In this document: piece by piece, positions 6,661-15,714 of the stretch
Layout: each line of letters opens with the position of its first letter
How positions within the stretch are numbered: the stretch's first letter is position 1
DNA from: Sphingomonas aerophila
Lineage (GTDB): Bacteria; Pseudomonadota; Alphaproteobacteria; Sphingomonadales; Sphingomonadaceae
Direction: 5' to 3'
DNA: 64,000 nucleotides
NCBI RefSeq assembly: GCF_014199305.1
Contig: NZ_JACIJK010000008.1
Coordinates: 1 to 64,000 of the forward strand
Position numbers and translations under genes: made by a program
The notes under the pieces: generated by a model
Told to the model about the DNA's origin: nothing
Seen by the model: only the letters and a program-made list of their open reading frames with translations
Databases searched by the model: none

Positions 6661-7425
6661 CTAGGCGGCTGACCCCGCCCCATCACGTGCGGTTATTGCC
6701 TGCGCGGAAGGCGCCCAACCGCCCGACAGCACAGCCCGCTTCTCAGACTCAAACTCCTCTGCCGTCAGTGCTCCCGCCTGCTTCAACTCCCACAGTTTAG
6801 CGATACGATCCGAGTTGGACGCCTCGGCGATTGCTGCTGCGATTGGCTGCTTGGCAAAACTGCGGTTGTCCGAGCGGATCGCGTTTGCGAGCAGCGCCTG
6901 AAATTGCTCCATCTGAGAAGCAGGGACTTTCAGAGTGCTACTTTGAGCATCTACACCGTCGCCGGCCATGCGGAAGAAGGTGATCCGATGTACAGGCGCG
7001 GCGCGATCATCGATCAGCACCTTCAGGCTGAGTTCGTTGATCCGCTCTCTCTGCCGCTTCGAGCCCGACATGCCGCCCATCAGCAGGCCGAGCGGACCTA
7101 GCAGGACGGCTCCAACGGCCGCTCCCATTACTTGCGAACCACGGTTCGTCTGAATTATCGACTGACCGTTCTTCTCGACCTCAACGGCCGAGATGTCGCT
7201 CCAAGGTCGTTCGATATGGTTGGACACTGTACCGATGGCGATGCGCCTATTGGCATGATCCAACGCGAGAACGCCGCGATTGTAAGCGGATTTGTAAATG
7301 TCCCATCCCTGATGCTCACCCGCGAACGTCGCATCTTCAGCGTCGCGCTGCTTCCTCAGCTTTATGCCGACGCTGATCGCCCAAATGACGACACCGAAGA
7401 CGATGACCCAAACATCTGCCGACAT
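6661..7425 (-). CDS. Membrane-anchored SHOCT-domain protein, 254 aa
   Basis: Begins MSADVWVIVFGVVIWAISVG, one N-terminal membrane helix, and has a glycine-rich hydrophobic stretch (VMGAAVGAVLLGPLGLLMGG) near residue 110 that may insert in or contact the membrane. The C-terminus carries a SHOCT short domain: IAKLWELKQAGALTAEEFE. SHOCT domains are small oligomerisation modules at protein ends. The ATG at 7425 follows GGGGGA; a GTG seven codons upstream is less likely. It precedes the DUF4760-like gene by 32 bases in the same direction, suggesting a two-gene accessory unit. No enzymatic motif is visible. Confidence 0.7.
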   Translation of the reverse strand: MSADVWVIVFGVVIWAISVGIKLRKQRDAEDATFAGEHQGWDIYKSAYNRGVLALDHANRRIAIGTVSNHIERPWSDISAVEVEKNGQSIIQTNRGSQVMGAAVGAVLLGPLGLLMGGMSGSKRQRERINELSLKVLIDDRAAPVHRITFFRMAGDGVDAQSSTLKVPASQMEQFQALLANAIRSDNRSFAKQPIAAAIAEASNSDRIAKLWELKQAGALTAEEFESEKRAVLSGGWAPSAQAITARDGAGSAA

Positions 7426-7520
7426 GAAATCCCCCGTTTGCCCCACGTTATCTAGGATCTTTCCAAGATCAACCCGATTTGCGCGGGCGGGCGGTAGTAA
7501 GTTGCGGCGGCTCGACTGAG

Positions 7521-7955
7521 TTAGCGCGGGCCCGATTGCGCAGGCACGCTGATGCTGCGTTCAACCGTCGCCTTGCTTTCTAGGACCTGCTTGGGATGCG
7601 CGAGGCTCTGAACGCCAAAAAGAGTTCCGGCGCCGCCGAGAAAGGCAAACGCAGCCGCGAGCAGCTTCCACCCCAGGCCAAGACCTTGAACGGTGCCGTC
7701 CTGTGTGGAGCGCCAAGCCTTCAACTCTGCCACGTCCGCCTTAACGCCCTGGTACTCGACAACCATAAGCTCGCGTTGCGCCATCTTGGCCGCAATCTCC
7801 TCCAGCTTGCGTTCGTGATCGTCTACGCGGCCGATTACGCCGAGCTTCTCAGAGAGCCCGTCGATCTTGGTCTCAGAGCGGGCCGTAGCTGTCTCAATTC
7901 GGATCAGCATCTGCCACATGTCACTGGGAATCATCGGATCGTGAGTGCTAGGCAT
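7521..7955 (-). CDS. Phage membrane protein with coiled coil, holin-accessory candidate
   Basis: 144 residues: an N-terminal amphipathic coiled-coil region (IETATARSETKIDGLSEKLG) and one membrane helix near residues 95-117 (LGLGWKLLAAAFAFLGGAG), then a short polar tail. Such coiled-coil plus single-helix proteins often sit beside phage lysis genes. Its ATG overlaps the stop of the preceding 72-aa membrane protein (TAATG), so the two are co-translated. Together they are the only candidates I see for a lysis cassette; neither has an enzymatic domain. Confidence 0.55.
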   Translation of the reverse strand: MPSTHDPMIPSDMWQMLIRIETATARSETKIDGLSEKLGVIGRVDDHERKLEEIAAKMAQRELMVVEYQGVKADVAELKAWRSTQDGTVQGLGLGWKLLAAAFAFLGGAGTLFGVQSLAHPKQVLESKATVERSISVPAQSGPR

Positions 7956-8173
7956 TACTTCACCGGGTCGCTGGTAACACCGGCGACGCGGACCAGATCA
8001 CCAGTACTGCTAGGCAACAGTGCCACGACATCGCGCAGCTTCGTAGCCGTGTCGGGTGCGACTAGGCCGAAGGTGCTGGCCAATGCCAACGCAATCGCCA
8101 ACGTGGTCCAGTTGATGTGAGGCTTGGCCGCTTTCACGACGGAACCGATGCGGGAGAGGACTGAGCGCTTCAT
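7955..8173 (-). CDS. Small phage membrane protein, possible holin
   Basis: 72 residues with a basic N-terminus (MKRSVLSRIGSVVKAAKP), one hydrophobic helix (INWTTLAIALALASTFGLV), and a polar C-terminal part. Size, charge layout and position directly downstream of the tail fibre gene fit a holin-like protein, but a single helix is not diagnostic. The ATG is preceded by AGGACA and, just before that, TAAATA, a variant of the start-associated motif found at other genes here. No endolysin gene was found nearby. Confidence 0.5.
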   Translation of the reverse strand: MKRSVLSRIGSVVKAAKPHINWTTLAIALALASTFGLVAPDTATKLRDVVALLPSSTGDLVRVAGVTSDPVK

Positions 8174-8245
8174 TGTCCTATTTACCCCTCAGAGCCCTGC
8201 TGAGCGTCAGTTGGCCCGCACGGCTAGGCGAATGCCCCCGCGGCC

Positions 8246-9226
8246 TCAGAACTCGTCAAAGCCCGTCACGTCGATGACCTGAAAGGTGCCGCCTACGTTC
8301 AGGGTAGGTGAATTACTGCCACCAGGGCTGGTGGAGTACACGACGCCAGTTCCGTATATGTCGATGCCATTTGGATCGAGATACGCACCGATACATTTGG
8401 TCGTAGTCTGACCCGAACCAAACTGCCCCGAACTGTCGAAGTGAAAGCCGGGGTTGCTGATAATGACGGCGTACTTCTTGCCGTTGGTCTGCGCTGCCAG
8501 GTTGATCACCTGATCGCCGGAGTTGTTGCCGTTGGCGAAACCGCCAGCGCTGAACTGGACATTGGCGCGCACGATGCGCAGCGACGGGACGCTAGTGTCT
8601 CCCAGCACCACGCCATCTTTGCTCCAGCGCACACCCAGGCCGCGACTGTAATTGCTCGCTGGATTGTACTCACCAAAGGCGTACCATTTGACCGTGCCAG
8701 GAGCACCAGTCAGCTTCATCGACGTGCCGCCGCTCGTTGTGCTCATGCCGATAACTGCTGCCTTGCCGTAGCTGGGAGCAAACGCGATCAGAGGCGCTTG
8801 TCCTGGCGGATGCGGGACGAGGACAGGTGGATCACCCGTGCTTGTTCCTACTGTGCCCTTGGCAACGAGGTGCCAGCCATACAGCGTCTCGTCGATGACG
8901 TTCAGGCCATCCTTGGACAGCCTGAAGCCCGCGCGGTCGCCATTGTTCGTTATAGCGGGCCCACCGCCACTTACGCCGTAAACCAGAGTACCACCGTTGC
9001 CCGAGCCATCGGTGTACAGGGTGTTCCCCGATACACTGACACTGGCGTACGGAGTGCCTGACGGACCATACCAAAACGATGTAACGGGACGATCCGCAAT
9101 CCTGCTGTCGGTAAAGCTGCTGTTCTTGGCCAAGTTGATCCTGCCCAAGATGGCAGTGAACCCGGTGTCGAATGTGTCCAGGTAGACGATGCCACTGGGC
9201 GTCGTGTGTCTGATACCTACTCCCAT
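8246..9226 (-). CDS. Tail tip or fibre protein, 326 aa
   Basis: The glycine-, serine- and threonine-rich, beta-strand-like sequence without long helices (repeated short turns such as SGNTLYTDGSGNGG) is typical of distal tail fibre proteins. It begins MGVGIRHTTPSGIVYLDT and overlaps the stop of the large J-like gene (TAATG), so both are expected to be made together and to assemble at the tail tip. Likely role: receptor contact. No enzymatic motif is seen and the exact family is unknown. Confidence 0.65.
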   Translation of the reverse strand: MGVGIRHTTPSGIVYLDTFDTGFTAILGRINLAKNSSFTDSRIADRPVTSFWYGPSGTPYASVSVSGNTLYTDGSGNGGTLVYGVSGGGPAITNNGDRAGFRLSKDGLNVIDETLYGWHLVAKGTVGTSTGDPPVLVPHPPGQAPLIAFAPSYGKAAVIGMSTTSGGTSMKLTGAPGTVKWYAFGEYNPASNYSRGLGVRWSKDGVVLGDTSVPSLRIVRANVQFSAGGFANGNNSGDQVINLAAQTNGKKYAVIISNPGFHFDSSGQFGSGQTTTKCIGAYLDPNGIDIYGTGVVYSTSPGGSNSPTLNVGGTFQVIDVTGFDEF

Positions 9227-12200
9227 TAGTAGATACCAATATCGACTCGCCAGCCGCCCTTGGTTGCCGTGATCCCGTTATTTGTGATCTTGCTCGTGCC
9301 TCCACCTCCATCGGCGCCAACGACTTCGATGGCCCCGTTGAAAGTGGCGTTGCCACCAAAGAACAGCCTGCCGCCGTTTTGGCTGTCGGACACGATATCA
9401 ACATAAGCGTCGCCACCCGGTGACGTCGTCCTTAGCTGGAGACGCGCTCCGGCCAGTTCAGTTTTTAAGTTGCTGACTGCCGTGGAAGAGATGCTTGCGG
9501 ACGCGGCTGCGCCGTTTGCTGTTGCCTCGACACTATCAACGCGCGTGGCCAGTGATCCTGCCGCGCCACTTACACTCTCTGCGCTGGACTTGGCCTGTGC
9601 CGCCGCGCTTACCGCTTGGTCCCTGTAAGTAGTAACCAAACTGGCCGAGGATGCGGCTGCGGACGCTGATCCATCGGCTGCTGCCGCCGAGGTCGATGCC
9701 GCCTGGGCCGATGTTTGCGCCGAGCCGCTAAAACCCTGTGCCTGTTGCGCTGACTGACTTGCTGCCAGCGCACTCGTGCCCGACTGATCGGCCTTGGTGC
9801 TCGCAATGCTCGCGCTCGTATTGGAGGCAGTTGCGTAGTCCCTGCTTAATGTGCTCTCCGTAACATCGGTGATCTCGAAGTAGGCGATTGCCGCTGTACC
9901 GATAGTCGAGGTCGAATTGCTGATCTGTATCCAGGGGTTGATCAGCACCACACCTGCGGGCACGTCCGTCACGTAGTCGATCCACGTCCATCCCACGCGC
10001 GGCGAGATTAGATTGATAACGTAGTTGCGGCCGCCATCTGCTGTATCGGCAAAGAAGCCAGCACCAACAGGATGATCGGTGTTGATGGACGAGACGAGAG
10101 CACGGACGTGTAACTTGCGACCGCCCCACGCACGACGAATACCATCGCCGGGTTCGTAGATCAGGTTGTCACGACCCGCGACGATTGCGCGCCACGGATA
10201 GCCGGGGTTGGCAGGTATGCCGCCATCCATGCCGATATTGACGAAGGGAGTTCCAGCCCACCAGCCGGTTGAAGTACCGTCCGTGAAAGTAGGCTTGCGG
10301 ACGAGATTACCCGATCCAAGCTGTGCGGCCTGATTTGCCGAAGTGGCTGACAAACTGGCCTGACTGGAAGCAGTGTTGGCCGATCCTGCCGAATCCTGCG
10401 CACTTGTGGAAGCCTGATCGCGATACGTGTTCGCCTGACCTGCGGCGGTCTGGGCTACTGTTTTGCTGCTCTCGGCTGCGCCAGCTGCCTGATTGGCCCC
10501 GTCCTGTGCGGCTGCTGCGGACGAAGCGCTGCTAGCTGCGGCCCTTGCTTCTGCTGCCGCGTCATTGTGCGCCTGGACCGCAAGTTCCGAATAGGACTTT
10601 GCCGCGTCGGCTGAGGTATCTGCGAGGTTGGCTGCGGTCTGCGCGTTCGTGGCTGCTACGCCCGCCGCGTCGGCACTTTTGGCGGCGTCGATGGTCTTGC
10701 CGTAGGTGGCTTCCAGATCGGTGACGGACTTCACCAGCGTACTGGATCGAATGATATGGCCGTTGTCGTCCGTGACAGCGTCCAGAGCATTGTCGGCTTT
10801 GCCGTTTGCCGTGTCGGCTGTGTCTTGCGCGTTGTCGGCTGCGTTCTGGGCGTTACCAGCCGCGTCACGCGCAGGCATGTCGATTGTATCGACGGGCGCA
10901 GTAGCGACACTGGTCATCACCCAGGGGCCGTAGACGGCGGTGGTCATGCGGAAGCGAGCACGGATTTCAATGTCGATGCCCGGCGCGTTACTGGTGAAGA
11001 TCAGGCTACCAGCCTTGGGATCGAACAAAGAGGTCTGAACGGTCCAAGACTCGCGGCCAGCTGGTCGGCTCTCAATCTGAATGCCGGATACGCGACCGCT
11101 GTCCTCGGGCGTCCATGAGACGTGAACCTCGGAGACGTGGTAATTGTTGGCGCCGGGGTAGCTGTCGCTCGTGGCGGTCAGGTTCTCCGGCGAGAGGGTG
11201 TCCTTGGGATCGTAGCCCGCTGGACGGATGTTTGGTGGCAGGGGCTTCTCTTCGCGATCCCATGCGTAGATGGCTGCGCTCTCTTCGCGCAGCGTCATCT
11301 GGTAGAACATGTCGTGCGTCTCGGTCTGCTCCTCGACGCGGAACAGCTTGGCGTTCCAGCCCTCCTTGGGAATGGTGAGTGTGACCAAGCTGCCCACGGT
11401 GACCGCAAAGGCGTTTGGTCCGAAGGTCGCGCTGAACTTGCCGGGGGTCAGATACTCGCGAAGCAGAAACTGCTTGGCGATGCGCTGGCATGTTTCAGGC
11501 CTGGAGACGCAGCCCAGATCGAGCGTCATAGTGCGGGGCACGTCATCCGCGAGCGCCGGCTGCTCGATTGGGTCGCCCCACTCGCTTAGCTGGTAGAGGT
11601 TGGAAGGATCGGCAAAGCGACCACGAATGATGTTGAAGCGCTCGCGCGAGGCTGGAGCGGGCATCCAAACGTAAGGGCTCGCGCTGCCTGCTGCGCCAAT
11701 TAGATCGTCCGTAGTGAGCGCGACTTTGGGACCGGCAGTGTCGTCGTAGCCACCAACAATCGTGTACGCCCCGCCAACGTCCACGAGCTTACAGGAGCCC
11801 ATTGCGGCGGTGATGCCGCTGAGGACTGTTTCGTGGGTATCAGACGTGCTGTAGATGCCGTCACAGGTATAACGCTGGACCGTGCTACCGGCCTGTGTGG
11901 CGACAAGTTCTTCACAGAGGTTGGCGTAGGTGCGGAAGCTGTCGAAGTCGATGTTGGCGGATGGGATGCCCATACCCCAGACGATCTTGCCGTTGATCTT
12001 CCAACCGATCAGGTAGGTGAGCAGACAGAGCGCAGGGTTGCGCCCGATCTCCACACTGCCGTTGCGCCACGTCCAGCTGTTCTGATTGTCGAAGCGATGC
12101 GAGCCCGAGCCGCCGATGCTGCCGTCCAGGCGAGGATCGTAAACCGGGCAACCCTCAACGATTGTGCGGGTACTGCTTGGTAGGCCGCTGGGCCAGGCAT

Positions 12201-12783
12201 CGTTGCTCAGCTTCCAGGTGATCGCGATGTATGCGCAGCCCGTGAAGCTGGCGGTGCTCTTCCAATAAGCGCCTGAGCCAACCGCGAAACCGCTACCCGG
12301 CCGCCCTTCCGTTACCGCTCGGATACTCTCGATGCCGTCAGCGTGGCTGAGCAGTCCAGCGCCGGTCCATACGAGGTCGTTCTCGGCGTAGTAGGCGGTG
12401 ACCGCGTTGACCTTGTGCGAGGCCAGCGCGATTACCTGCGCGTTGCGGTCCTTCTTGTTTCCGTAAGTCTCGAAGTAGCGTTCATCGGCACCTGCTGCGG
12501 TACGGCCAAAGACGATCTTGCGAGGTGCCGTGGGATTGACGGACGCATTAAGCCTGTCCGCCATGCTGTTCGACATGTTGGGCGTCTTGCGAAACAGGCT
12601 CAGCGATGCGGTCAACGCCACGCTGATAGCCGTACCGATTAGCCAAGTGCTGACCGCCGCCGCCGTGACTGTGACACCTAGCGAGCCAGCGACACTGGCC
12701 AGAACGCCCGCGATCTGCGGAGCAAAGACGATAACGGCGACCGCAATAGCTACGATTGCGACGACTTTGAGGACCTTCGACAT
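9226..12783 (-). CDS. Tail tip host-specificity protein, lambda J-like, 1185 aa
   Basis: Central tail-tip protein. Residues 1-70 contain two hydrophobic helices (VVAIVAIAVAVIVFAPQIAG, WLIGTAISVALTASLSLF). They are followed by the J-type region (RKIVFGRTAAGADERYF onward) and fibronectin-III-like strands near residue 560 (YHVSEVHVSWTPEDSGRVSG). Next come an Ala-rich coiled coil (about 640-820), a carbohydrate-binding-like module beginning GNLVRKPTFTDG, a second Ala-rich coiled coil, and a glycine-rich tip. The alternation of coiled coil and binding module suggests a trimeric shaft with an inserted sugar-binding head. It sits between the peptidase-like gene and the fibre gene, the expected place for J. 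Confidence 0.8.
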   Translation of the reverse strand: MSKVLKVVAIVAIAVAVIVFAPQIAGVLASVAGSLGVTVTAAAVSTWLIGTAISVALTASLSLFRKTPNMSNSMADRLNASVNPTAPRKIVFGRTAAGADERYFETYGNKKDRNAQVIALASHKVNAVTAYYAENDLVWTGAGLLSHADGIESIRAVTEGRPGSGFAVGSGAYWKSTASFTGCAYIAITWKLSNDAWPSGLPSSTRTIVEGCPVYDPRLDGSIGGSGSHRFDNQNSWTWRNGSVEIGRNPALCLLTYLIGWKINGKIVWGMGIPSANIDFDSFRTYANLCEELVATQAGSTVQRYTCDGIYSTSDTHETVLSGITAAMGSCKLVDVGGAYTIVGGYDDTAGPKVALTTDDLIGAAGSASPYVWMPAPASRERFNIIRGRFADPSNLYQLSEWGDPIEQPALADDVPRTMTLDLGCVSRPETCQRIAKQFLLREYLTPGKFSATFGPNAFAVTVGSLVTLTIPKEGWNAKLFRVEEQTETHDMFYQMTLREESAAIYAWDREEKPLPPNIRPAGYDPKDTLSPENLTATSDSYPGANNYHVSEVHVSWTPEDSGRVSGIQIESRPAGRESWTVQTSLFDPKAGSLIFTSNAPGIDIEIRARFRMTTAVYGPWVMTSVATAPVDTIDMPARDAAGNAQNAADNAQDTADTANGKADNALDAVTDDNGHIIRSSTLVKSVTDLEATYGKTIDAAKSADAAGVAATNAQTAANLADTSADAAKSYSELAVQAHNDAAAEARAAASSASSAAAAQDGANQAAGAAESSKTVAQTAAGQANTYRDQASTSAQDSAGSANTASSQASLSATSANQAAQLGSGNLVRKPTFTDGTSTGWWAGTPFVNIGMDGGIPANPGYPWRAIVAGRDNLIYEPGDGIRRAWGGRKLHVRALVSSINTDHPVGAGFFADTADGGRNYVINLISPRVGWTWIDYVTDVPAGVVLINPWIQISNSTSTIGTAAIAYFEITDVTESTLSRDYATASNTSASIASTKADQSGTSALAASQSAQQAQGFSGSAQTSAQAASTSAAAADGSASAAASSASLVTTYRDQAVSAAAQAKSSAESVSGAAGSLATRVDSVEATANGAAASASISSTAVSNLKTELAGARLQLRTTSPGGDAYVDIVSDSQNGGRLFFGGNATFNGAIEVVGADGGGGTSKITNNGITATKGGWRVDIGIY

Positions 12784-13247
12784 TAGCGGCCCTCCACGCT
12801 GGAGGGAGCCATGAAGGGCACCGTGAAGGCGCGTGAGCAGTCAGCAGTCGGGACGTGGACAAGGCCCTCTTGGCCGTGTTCTTCGCCCACGAAGTAGCTG
12901 TAGAGGCCAACACAGACGCCCAGCGTCGTGCGGTCCTTCATCACGATATCGCCGCGCTTGGCCTGGCTAACGTGCTTGGGCTCGCCCAGCCACGCCGTTA
13001 CTGTCCTGAGCAGCGTACCTGCGCCATGCTTGCGCAGGGCTTCAGCGGACCCTGTACGGGTGTCGTACGTGCCCCTGAACGCTGCGGCCGGGTCTACGCC
13101 GGTTTGTGCTTTGACGGCGGCTGCGGCGTGGAGTGCGCAGTCGTGGACGCCCCATTCAAACCGCTCTTCGGCTACTCTGTCGAGGTAAAGGGCAAGGCGC
13201 TCTTCCCAATCGGGCGCGCGTACAATCGTGGATGGGTTGGCTTCCAT
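12783..13247 (-). CDS. DUF6950-type tail protein, NlpC/P60-like position
   Basis: 154 residues. The motif EWGVHDCALHAAAAV with its Asp-Cys pair is characteristic of DUF6950-type phage proteins, which occupy the place of the lambda K-type peptidase before J. A later AKRGDIVMKD segment resembles the second half of the NlpC/P60 core, but I cannot point to a clear catalytic His. The ATG at 13247 has no Shine-Dalgarno; instead CTAAGTA lies exactly 4 bases upstream, as in five other genes here. It overlaps the J-like gene (TAATG) and follows a plus-strand cargo gene. Confidence 0.65.
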   Translation of the reverse strand: MEANPSTIVRAPDWEERLALYLDRVAEERFEWGVHDCALHAAAAVKAQTGVDPAAAFRGTYDTRTGSAEALRKHGAGTLLRTVTAWLGEPKHVSQAKRGDIVMKDRTTLGVCVGLYSYFVGEEHGQEGLVHVPTADCSRAFTVPFMAPSSVEGR

Positions 13248-13367
13248 CCAATACTTAGCAGGAGGGCATGCTGAGGTGGCACCTAGATGCTCGCGATGTT
13301 CGAACGATCTGCTACTGCGTTCGGTGGTGCCGATATTGTCAGGCAAGCAGGCTTACGAAGAGGGTTT

Positions 13368-14144
13368 ATGCCGACTACTGTTACTCCGGCCATCGATTTG
13401 AGGGCATTCAACTGCCCGCATTGTAGCGTCCTTACGTCCCAGCATTGGTTTAATGTGGTCGTATCCGGAACGACCGACGACAAACCGCCAGTCTATCTTG
13501 CTGGTGAGCTGGAAGATCATAAGGTCCTTTGGGAGGACATGCGCGATGCTGACGGAATGAAGGCCTTCGTCGCCAAAATGATATCGGGGTTACCTTTTGT
13601 CGATTATAAAGAGCAGACGTCTTATGGCCGGGCTCTTCATAACGCCAGCGTAAGCCGCTGCTACAATTGTCACCAGTTCAGCATCTGGGTTTACGACAAG
13701 GTAGTCTGGCCGGTGGTGGTGACAGCGATCGAACCAAATCCAGATCTCCCCGAGCACGTCGCCAGGGACTTCGTCGAGGCTGCCAAGATCGTGGCATTGT
13801 CGCCGCGCGGCGCAGCCGCTTTATTACGACTAGCAATACAGAAGTTGTGTGAGCATCTCGGCGAAGCTGGCCATAACATCAACGCAGACATTAAAGCTTT
13901 GGTGGAAAAGGGCCTGGACCGCCGTATACAGCAGGCACTGGATATCGTGAGGGTGGTCGGCAACAATGCCGTACACCCCGGCCAGATCGATCTAAGAGAC
14001 GATCGTTCAACCGCTAATCAGCTCTTTAATCTCGTCAACCTCATAGCAGAAAAGATGATTAGTGAGCCGAAGCATGTAGACGCGATGTTTAGCAGTCTGC
14101 CAGAGCAAGCCAGGGCTGCGATCGAAAAGCGGGACGGGAGTTAG
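13368..14144 (+). CDS. DUF4145 protein, inserted cargo gene
   Basis: 258 residues on the strand opposite to the tail genes. The N-terminus has FNCPHCSVLTSQHWF and a second CYNCH pair, giving a four-cysteine zinc site. The C-terminal half (DFVEAAKIVALSPRGAAALL, then NNAVHPGQID) is the DUF4145 helical domain, found fused to restriction and other defence proteins or alone. The ATG at 13368 follows AAGAGG and puts the zinc site near the N-terminus as usual; an ATG at 13287 lacks such a site. Location between tail genes on the opposite strand marks it as a moron, probably expressed in the lysogen. Confidence 0.75.
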   Translation: MPTTVTPAIDLRAFNCPHCSVLTSQHWFNVVVSGTTDDKPPVYLAGELEDHKVLWEDMRDADGMKAFVAKMISGLPFVDYKEQTSYGRALHNASVSRCYNCHQFSIWVYDKVVWPVVVTAIEPNPDLPEHVARDFVEAAKIVALSPRGAAALLRLAIQKLCEHLGEAGHNINADIKALVEKGLDRRIQQALDIVRVVGNNAVHPGQIDLRDDRSTANQLFNLVNLIAEKMISEPKHVDAMFSSLPEQARAAIEKRDGS

Positions 14145-14156
14145 GCGGCCCATCCA

Positions 14157-14831
14157 TCACCGGAATGACCGATCTAACCCTTGGTTCTGCTGGATGATCT
14201 GACCAGCACGGACCAGACCCGTGCCAGCTGCCTTGGTTGGCGCTGGGTCACCATTGGCGCAGGCCAAAACATAGTCCTGACTCGTGTCAGCGGGATCAAG
14301 GGACTTCTGGCTCATGTAAGTTGAATTAGTGGCGTTGCTGATCAGACCGGCGTGGCCCTCGATGCCGAGAACGAACTTCTGCGTACTGCCGTCATTGGAG
14401 ACTTCCAGCGTATCCATGCGGCCGGTCCGAATTCGACGGAATGCCCAAGTGGCTGGCGCACCCGGAATTGGGCTCTGGATCATGATCGCGCGCCAGAGCG
14501 TCGCAGGGCGAGCCTGATACTCGTCGGGATAGACAATCGCTGCCGTGATTGCTGCGCTGGGATCGGAGGGGATGCCTAACGTGATCTTGAGAGCATCGCT
14601 CCCGGCCATCGACATGTTGTTTTCGCCAATGTCGAGAACAACGCCGTGTACGAGCGGATCAAAAGTCTGATTGTTGAGCAGGCTGTCGGTGCTGCCCTGA
14701 ACAGTCAGTGCCTCTGCGCCCGTCCAGATACAAACCGTCTCGCTTTTGAAATCGAGCCTGCCCATGATTGCGGTGGTGATGCCTTTGGCTGCGAGAGCAG
14801 CAAGCACCTCTGCGTTCATACCTACGCGCAT
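14157..14831 (-). CDS. Minor tail protein, 224 aa
   Basis: A protein of mixed beta-strand character with no signal peptide, in the slot between the distal-tail-like gene and the peptidase-like gene, where lambda-like phages encode tail-tip assembly proteins (L-like). The middle segment YPDEYQARPATLWRAIMIQS followed by strand-turn-strand repeats fits a tail-tip hub protein. The ATG overlaps the upstream stop (TAATG) and is preceded by a near-perfect AAAGGAGG. The specific family cannot be fixed from sequence alone. Confidence 0.6.
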   Translation of the reverse strand: MRVGMNAEVLAALAAKGITTAIMGRLDFKSETVCIWTGAEALTVQGSTDSLLNNQTFDPLVHGVVLDIGENNMSMAGSDALKITLGIPSDPSAAITAAIVYPDEYQARPATLWRAIMIQSPIPGAPATWAFRRIRTGRMDTLEVSNDGSTQKFVLGIEGHAGLISNATNSTYMSQKSLDPADTSQDYVLACANGDPAPTKAAGTGLVRAGQIIQQNQGLDRSFR

Positions 14832-15433
14832 TAGAGAGCCTCCTTTGCGTTGATGGTCGGGAAGCTGGGCTGGCGATCGGTATCGAGCGTATAAGCGTAG
14901 CTGTCTGCTGTGGTCAGGCGGAATGTGCCCTTAGGCTTCACGAACTCGACCGCCGTACCTGCGTTCTGCGTCTTACGGACCTGCGGGACGACTTCGATCA
15001 AGCAACGCCCACTCGCGTCCGCATTGGCCGGTGCTGACGTAATGCGGTGAAGCCGCTCGCCGATCTGGCAATACTGTCCGAGGAACAGGTCCGAGGGTGA
15101 GTTGCTGGCCCAGCCTCCCACGCTCACCGTGTCCGAGTAGCTGTAAGCAGCTAACGCCAGGGTGCGGCCGGTAAGGGCAGAGCGATAAGCGTTCCTGGGT
15201 GTGTAGGTGAACGTACCAATCTGCCCTTTGAGGCTGTCGAGCCATGCCGCGACACGGTCGGCATCACCATGCGACATGCGGGGCCAAACAAACTCCAGGA
15301 CCCAATGGTCGGCGTTGCTGACTGTCTGCTGCGCAAAGGTGTGCGGGCTCTCCATGACGGCCTGTTGAAAGGCGACGCGGAGGCTTTCTTGGGCAGGTGA
15401 TTGCGGTGGGAATGCGATGGGATAGGTGGCCAT
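14831..15433 (-). CDS. Distal tail (Dit/M-like) protein, 200 aa
   Basis: Follows the tape measure gene and precedes the L-like gene, the standard position of the distal tail protein that closes the tube and starts the tip. Residues 40-100 (NADHWVLEFVWPRMSHG, then FTYTPRNAYRSALTG) match the beta-rich style of such proteins. The ATG at 15433 has no Shine-Dalgarno; CTAAGTA stands 4 bases before it. It is divergent from a small plus-strand membrane protein gene, with 47 bases between the two starts. Confidence 0.6.
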   Translation of the reverse strand: MATYPIAFPPQSPAQESLRVAFQQAVMESPHTFAQQTVSNADHWVLEFVWPRMSHGDADRVAAWLDSLKGQIGTFTYTPRNAYRSALTGRTLALAAYSYSDTVSVGGWASNSPSDLFLGQYCQIGERLHRITSAPANADASGRCLIEVVPQVRKTQNAGTAVEFVKPKGTFRLTTADSYAYTLDTDRQPSFPTINAKEAL

Positions 15434-15480
15434 CGAATACTTAGCAGACTATGCCCCGACAAGCATTTGGGGAGCGCGGA

Positions 15481-15714
15481 ATGGATCGGGACGATCAATC
15501 AGCACTTGATACTCTTACGGGACGAAGAGGCCGACCGGACGGCATCATTCCTGGTGAGTGGTCAGGAGGCGGCACGAGTCGCGGCGCTCACACCAGTGCG
15601 GCCGCTGACATCGGAAAGGCTGTGCTCGCCGGCGTTCTCTTTGTCGCCGTCCTGCTCTTCGAAGCGGTTTGGGCAGTGATTGGCCTGTTTATCGAAGGCT
15701 CTAAACGTCGCTGA
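15481..15714 (+). CDS. Small membrane protein, 77 aa, cargo gene
   Basis: Opposite in strand to the tail genes, between the tape measure and distal-tail genes. Begins MDRDDQSALDTLTG after GGGGAG, has a Gly/Ser-rich linker, one strong membrane helix (AVLAGVLFVAVLLFEAVWAV) and a basic end (EGSKRR). It stops one codon before the convergent stop of the tape measure gene. An independently expressed single-helix inner membrane protein in a prophage is typical of superinfection exclusion or toxin-like morons, but nothing in the sequence identifies the role. Confidence 0.6.
   Translation: MDRDDQSALDTLTGRRGRPDGIIPGEWSGGGTSRGAHTSAAADIGKAVLAGVLFVAVLLFEAVWAVIGLFIEGSKRR

Noticed and set aside
9600..10700. 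Ala/Ser-rich repetitive DNA in the J-like gene as a separate repeat
   Set aside because: It encodes the coiled-coil shafts of the tail protein; the repetition is at protein level.
13287..13367. N-terminal extension of the DUF4145 protein
   Set aside because: The ATG at 13287 lacks a ribosome site; ATG 13368 has AAGAGG and fits the family start near the CPHC motif.
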